Below, piece after piece: positions 62,224 through 64,000 of a stretch of DNA of 64,000 nt. The DNA comes from Anaerotignum propionicum DSM 1682 (lineage in GTDB: Bacteria; Bacillota; Clostridia; Lachnospirales; Anaerotignaceae): contig NZ_CP014223.1 of the NCBI RefSeq assembly GCF_001561955.1, positions 2,418,001-2,482,000 of the forward strand, in the 5' to 3' direction. How positions within the stretch are numbered: position 1 is the stretch's first letter; the number at the start of each line of letters is the position of its first letter. The notes beneath the pieces were generated by a model. That model was not told where the DNA came from, searched no databases, and saw nothing but the letters and a program-made list of their open reading frames with translations. Made by a program: the position numbers and the translations under genes.

Positions 62224-63993
62224 TCAATCTTTTTGTTTGTCTCCAGGCAATCCTGCATACACAAAACCTGTTGCCGCATCAACTGAAATCAAAGCATCAC
62301 AAGGAATAAAATCTGTAACCTTTGCATTACAAATAATTACGGGAATATTCAATGCTCTTCCTGCAATCTCCGCATGGCAGTTTTCACTATGGTCTAAAGG
62401 TCCAACAATAATCGCAGATGCCTTTTGAATATATGGCATAAAATCATTATCCGTAGAAGTTGCAACTAAGATATCACCCTTTTGAAAGTTGCGCTCTATA
62501 TCTTCCCGAACCTTAATAACTCTTGCTCTGCCGCTGGCCTTTTTGTTTCCCACACCAATTCCTTTGCACAGCACATCCCCTACAATGTCAACTCGAAGGG
62601 TGTTGGTAGCGCCGCTTACGCCTAATGGCATACCAAGTGCCATTACAACGGTATCACCGTTTTTCACCAATCCGCTGGCTTGAATGATATTCATACCGGT
62701 GTCGAAAACTCTTCCCTGTGGAAGCTTATCTTTATGCAACATTGGTTTACAGCCCCATACCAGATTAAGCTGACGCCAAACCCGTTCTGCCATCGTTGCC
62801 GCAACAATAGGGCAAACAGGTCTATGTTTGGATATCATTCTGGCTGTGAAGCCCGATTGTGTAATGGTACATATACACGCAGTGTTCAATTCAGCCGCAG
62901 TACTGCAAGCTGCAAAGCTAATGGCATTGGTGATATTCGTAGTTACACCATCTGGCTGTCTGGTTAGTAACTTACTGTAATTAATACTGCTTTCTGTTTT
63001 TTCTGCAATACGAGCCATGGTTGCGACTGCTTCAAGGGGATAATTTCCCGCTGCGGTTTCCCCAGAAAGCATAATGGAATCACTTCCGTCAAAAATAGCA
63101 TTGGCAACATCATTTGCTTCTGCTCGAGTAGGTCTTGGGCTATTCACCATGCTTTCCAGCATTTGTGTAGCAGTGATAACCGGTTTACTACGCTGGTTTG
63201 CCTTTGCAATCAGTTGCTTTTGAACCAAGGGTACTTCTTCAGGGTGAATTTCCACACCCAAGTCACCTCTGGCAACCATAATACCATCAGAAACCTCTAA
63301 AATTTCATCAATATTATCCACGCCTTCTTGGTTCTCAATTTTTGCAATAATATGGATACCGTCGCCGCCATTTTTCTCCAACACTCTTCTAATTCTTGTC
63401 ACATCGGCAGCAGAGCGAATAAAGGATGCTGCTACTATATCAAATCCGTTTTTAATACCGAATTTTAAGTCTTCTATGTCTTTCTCTGTTAAAGCAGGCA
63501 AATTCACTCTTATTCCTGGCAGATTTACACCTTTTTTGGAACCAACCTTGCCACCGTTTATAACGGAACATTGCACCTCAGGTCCTACGATGCGATCAAC
63601 CTTAAGCTCAATCAAACCGTCATCAATTAGGATACGAGAACCAACCTGCACATCTTTAGGCAAATCTAAATAGGTTACAGATACCTTTTCTTTGGTTCCT
63701 TCTATATCCTCCGTGGTAAGCGTAAATTTGTCTCCCTGCTCCAGAATAATTTTACCCTCGGCAAAGGTTTTAATTCTGATTTCAGGGCCTTTTGTGTCCA
63801 GTATCAAGGGAATGGGTACACCCAATTCCTCTCTAGCCTGCTTTAGTTTTTTAATCATCTCCCCATGAGATTCATAAGTCCCATGAGAAAAATTCACACG
63901 AGCGGCGTCTAACCCATTTTGAATTAAACTTTTCATAATCTCAACACTATCCGTTGCCGGCCCCAGTGTGCATACAATTTTTGTCCTGCGCAT
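62224..63993 (-). CDS. pyk: Pyruvate kinase with C-terminal PEP-utiliser-like domain
   Basis: This 589-residue enzyme makes pyruvate and ATP from PEP, the last step of glycolysis. It starts MRRTKIVCTLGPATDS, with MVARGDLGVEIHPEEVP and ITATQMLESMVNSPRPTRAE in the barrel. After the usual kinase end near residue 472 comes an extra domain of about 110 residues similar to the PEP-utiliser swivelling domain, as in the Bacillus enzyme, with NCHAEIAGRALNIPVI near 550. The start at 63993 is the family start, but its ribosome site lies beyond the window edge. It has its own terminator. Confidence 0.96.
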   Translation of the reverse strand: MRRTKIVCTLGPATDSVEIMKSLIQNGLDAARVNFSHGTYESHGEMIKKLKQAREELGVPIPLILDTKGPEIRIKTFAEGKIILEQGDKFTLTTEDIEGTKEKVSVTYLDLPKDVQVGSRILIDDGLIELKVDRIVGPEVQCSVINGGKVGSKKGVNLPGIRVNLPALTEKDIEDLKFGIKNGFDIVAASFIRSAADVTRIRRVLEKNGGDGIHIIAKIENQEGVDNIDEILEVSDGIMVARGDLGVEIHPEEVPLVQKQLIAKANQRSKPVITATQMLESMVNSPRPTRAEANDVANAIFDGSDSIMLSGETAAGNYPLEAVATMARIAEKTESSINYSKLLTRQPDGVTTNITNAISFAACSTAAELNTACICTITQSGFTARMISKHRPVCPIVAATMAERVWRQLNLVWGCKPMLHKDKLPQGRVFDTGMNIIQASGLVKNGDTVVMALGMPLGVSGATNTLRVDIVGDVLCKGIGVGNKKASGRARVIKVREDIERNFQKGDILVATSTDNDFMPYIQKASAIIVGPLDHSENCHAEIAGRALNIPVIICNAKVTDFIPCDALISVDAATGFVYAGLPGDKQKD

Positions 63994-64000
63994 TGCAGTA

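Noticed and set aside
1-64000. CRISPR arrays, tRNA or rRNA genes, insertion sequences
   Set aside because: No regularly spaced direct repeats, tRNA-like cloverleaf sequence, rRNA core or transposase frame was recognised on reading both strands.

Overview
The window reads as chromosome of an anaerobic, low-to-moderate GC, spore-forming Clostridia, most likely of the Lachnospirales (an Anaerotignum-like or related genus is my guess; no 16S or marker search was possible). The reasons are the strong AGGAGG-type ribosome binding sites, a one-chain clostridial PurL, an IMP cyclohydrolase of PurO type beside a PurH that has only the formyltransferase part, a YlbJ sporulation membrane protein, a PyrK/PyrD type 1B pair and a Pta-AckA acetate pathway. 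No rRNA, tRNA, CRISPR array, transposase or integrase was seen.

Layout. (1) 1-4331, minus: a phage head-and-packaging module (small and large terminase, portal, scaffold, start of the capsid gene) that runs off the left edge, with one decayed frame between portal and scaffold. (2) 4332-5851: a gene-poor strip with two small basic proteins and a probable small RNA. (3) 5852-8568 and on to 19099, all minus: an AEC permease, a metallo-beta-lactamase-fold hydrolase, then a catabolic block made of a FadR-type GntR regulator, a TRAP transporter (DctP, DctQ, DctM), a 2-oxo-acid/acetoin dehydrogenase complex (E1 alpha, E1 beta, E2, E3), a 3-hydroxyisobutyrate-dehydrogenase-like enzyme and a PPC-domain protein. 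Similar 14-bp inverted repeats lie before the regulator (twice, 21 bp apart) and before E1 alpha, which suggests one regulon. (4) 19511-32732, minus: one long purine operon, purE-C-F-M-N-O-B-H-D-L, covering every step from PRPP to IMP, headed by a good sigma-A promoter and a ZTP (pfl) riboswitch whose terminator uses the bases of the aptamer's 3' core. (5) 32766-41865, plus: a divergent pyrimidine operon, pyrC-carB-pyrK-pyrD-pyrF-pyrE-pyrB-pyrI, complete to UMP except that carA is missing. (6) 41919-52984: single genes and short operons: an alpha/beta hydrolase, a 594-residue propeller/Gln-rich/coiled-coil protein of unknown role, redox proteins, pepD and an AI-2E permease, rnc with acpP, two exported unknowns, and an orphan CheA-like kinase. 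(7) 53178-57390, plus: pta-ackA-yceD(DUF177)-rpmF-plsX. (8) 57835-63993: tmcAL and ylbJ (plus), then rsmD-coaD-coiled-coil gene and pyk (minus).

The best candidates for new biology are the shared inverted repeats around the GntR-TRAP-dehydrogenase block, the 594-residue repeat protein, the trimmed CheA-like protein next to the acetate genes, the small-RNA candidate at 5484-5625, and the unusually long linker in the ZTP riboswitch. Most of the window is conserved housekeeping. No wholly new multi-gene system could be shown from sequence alone.
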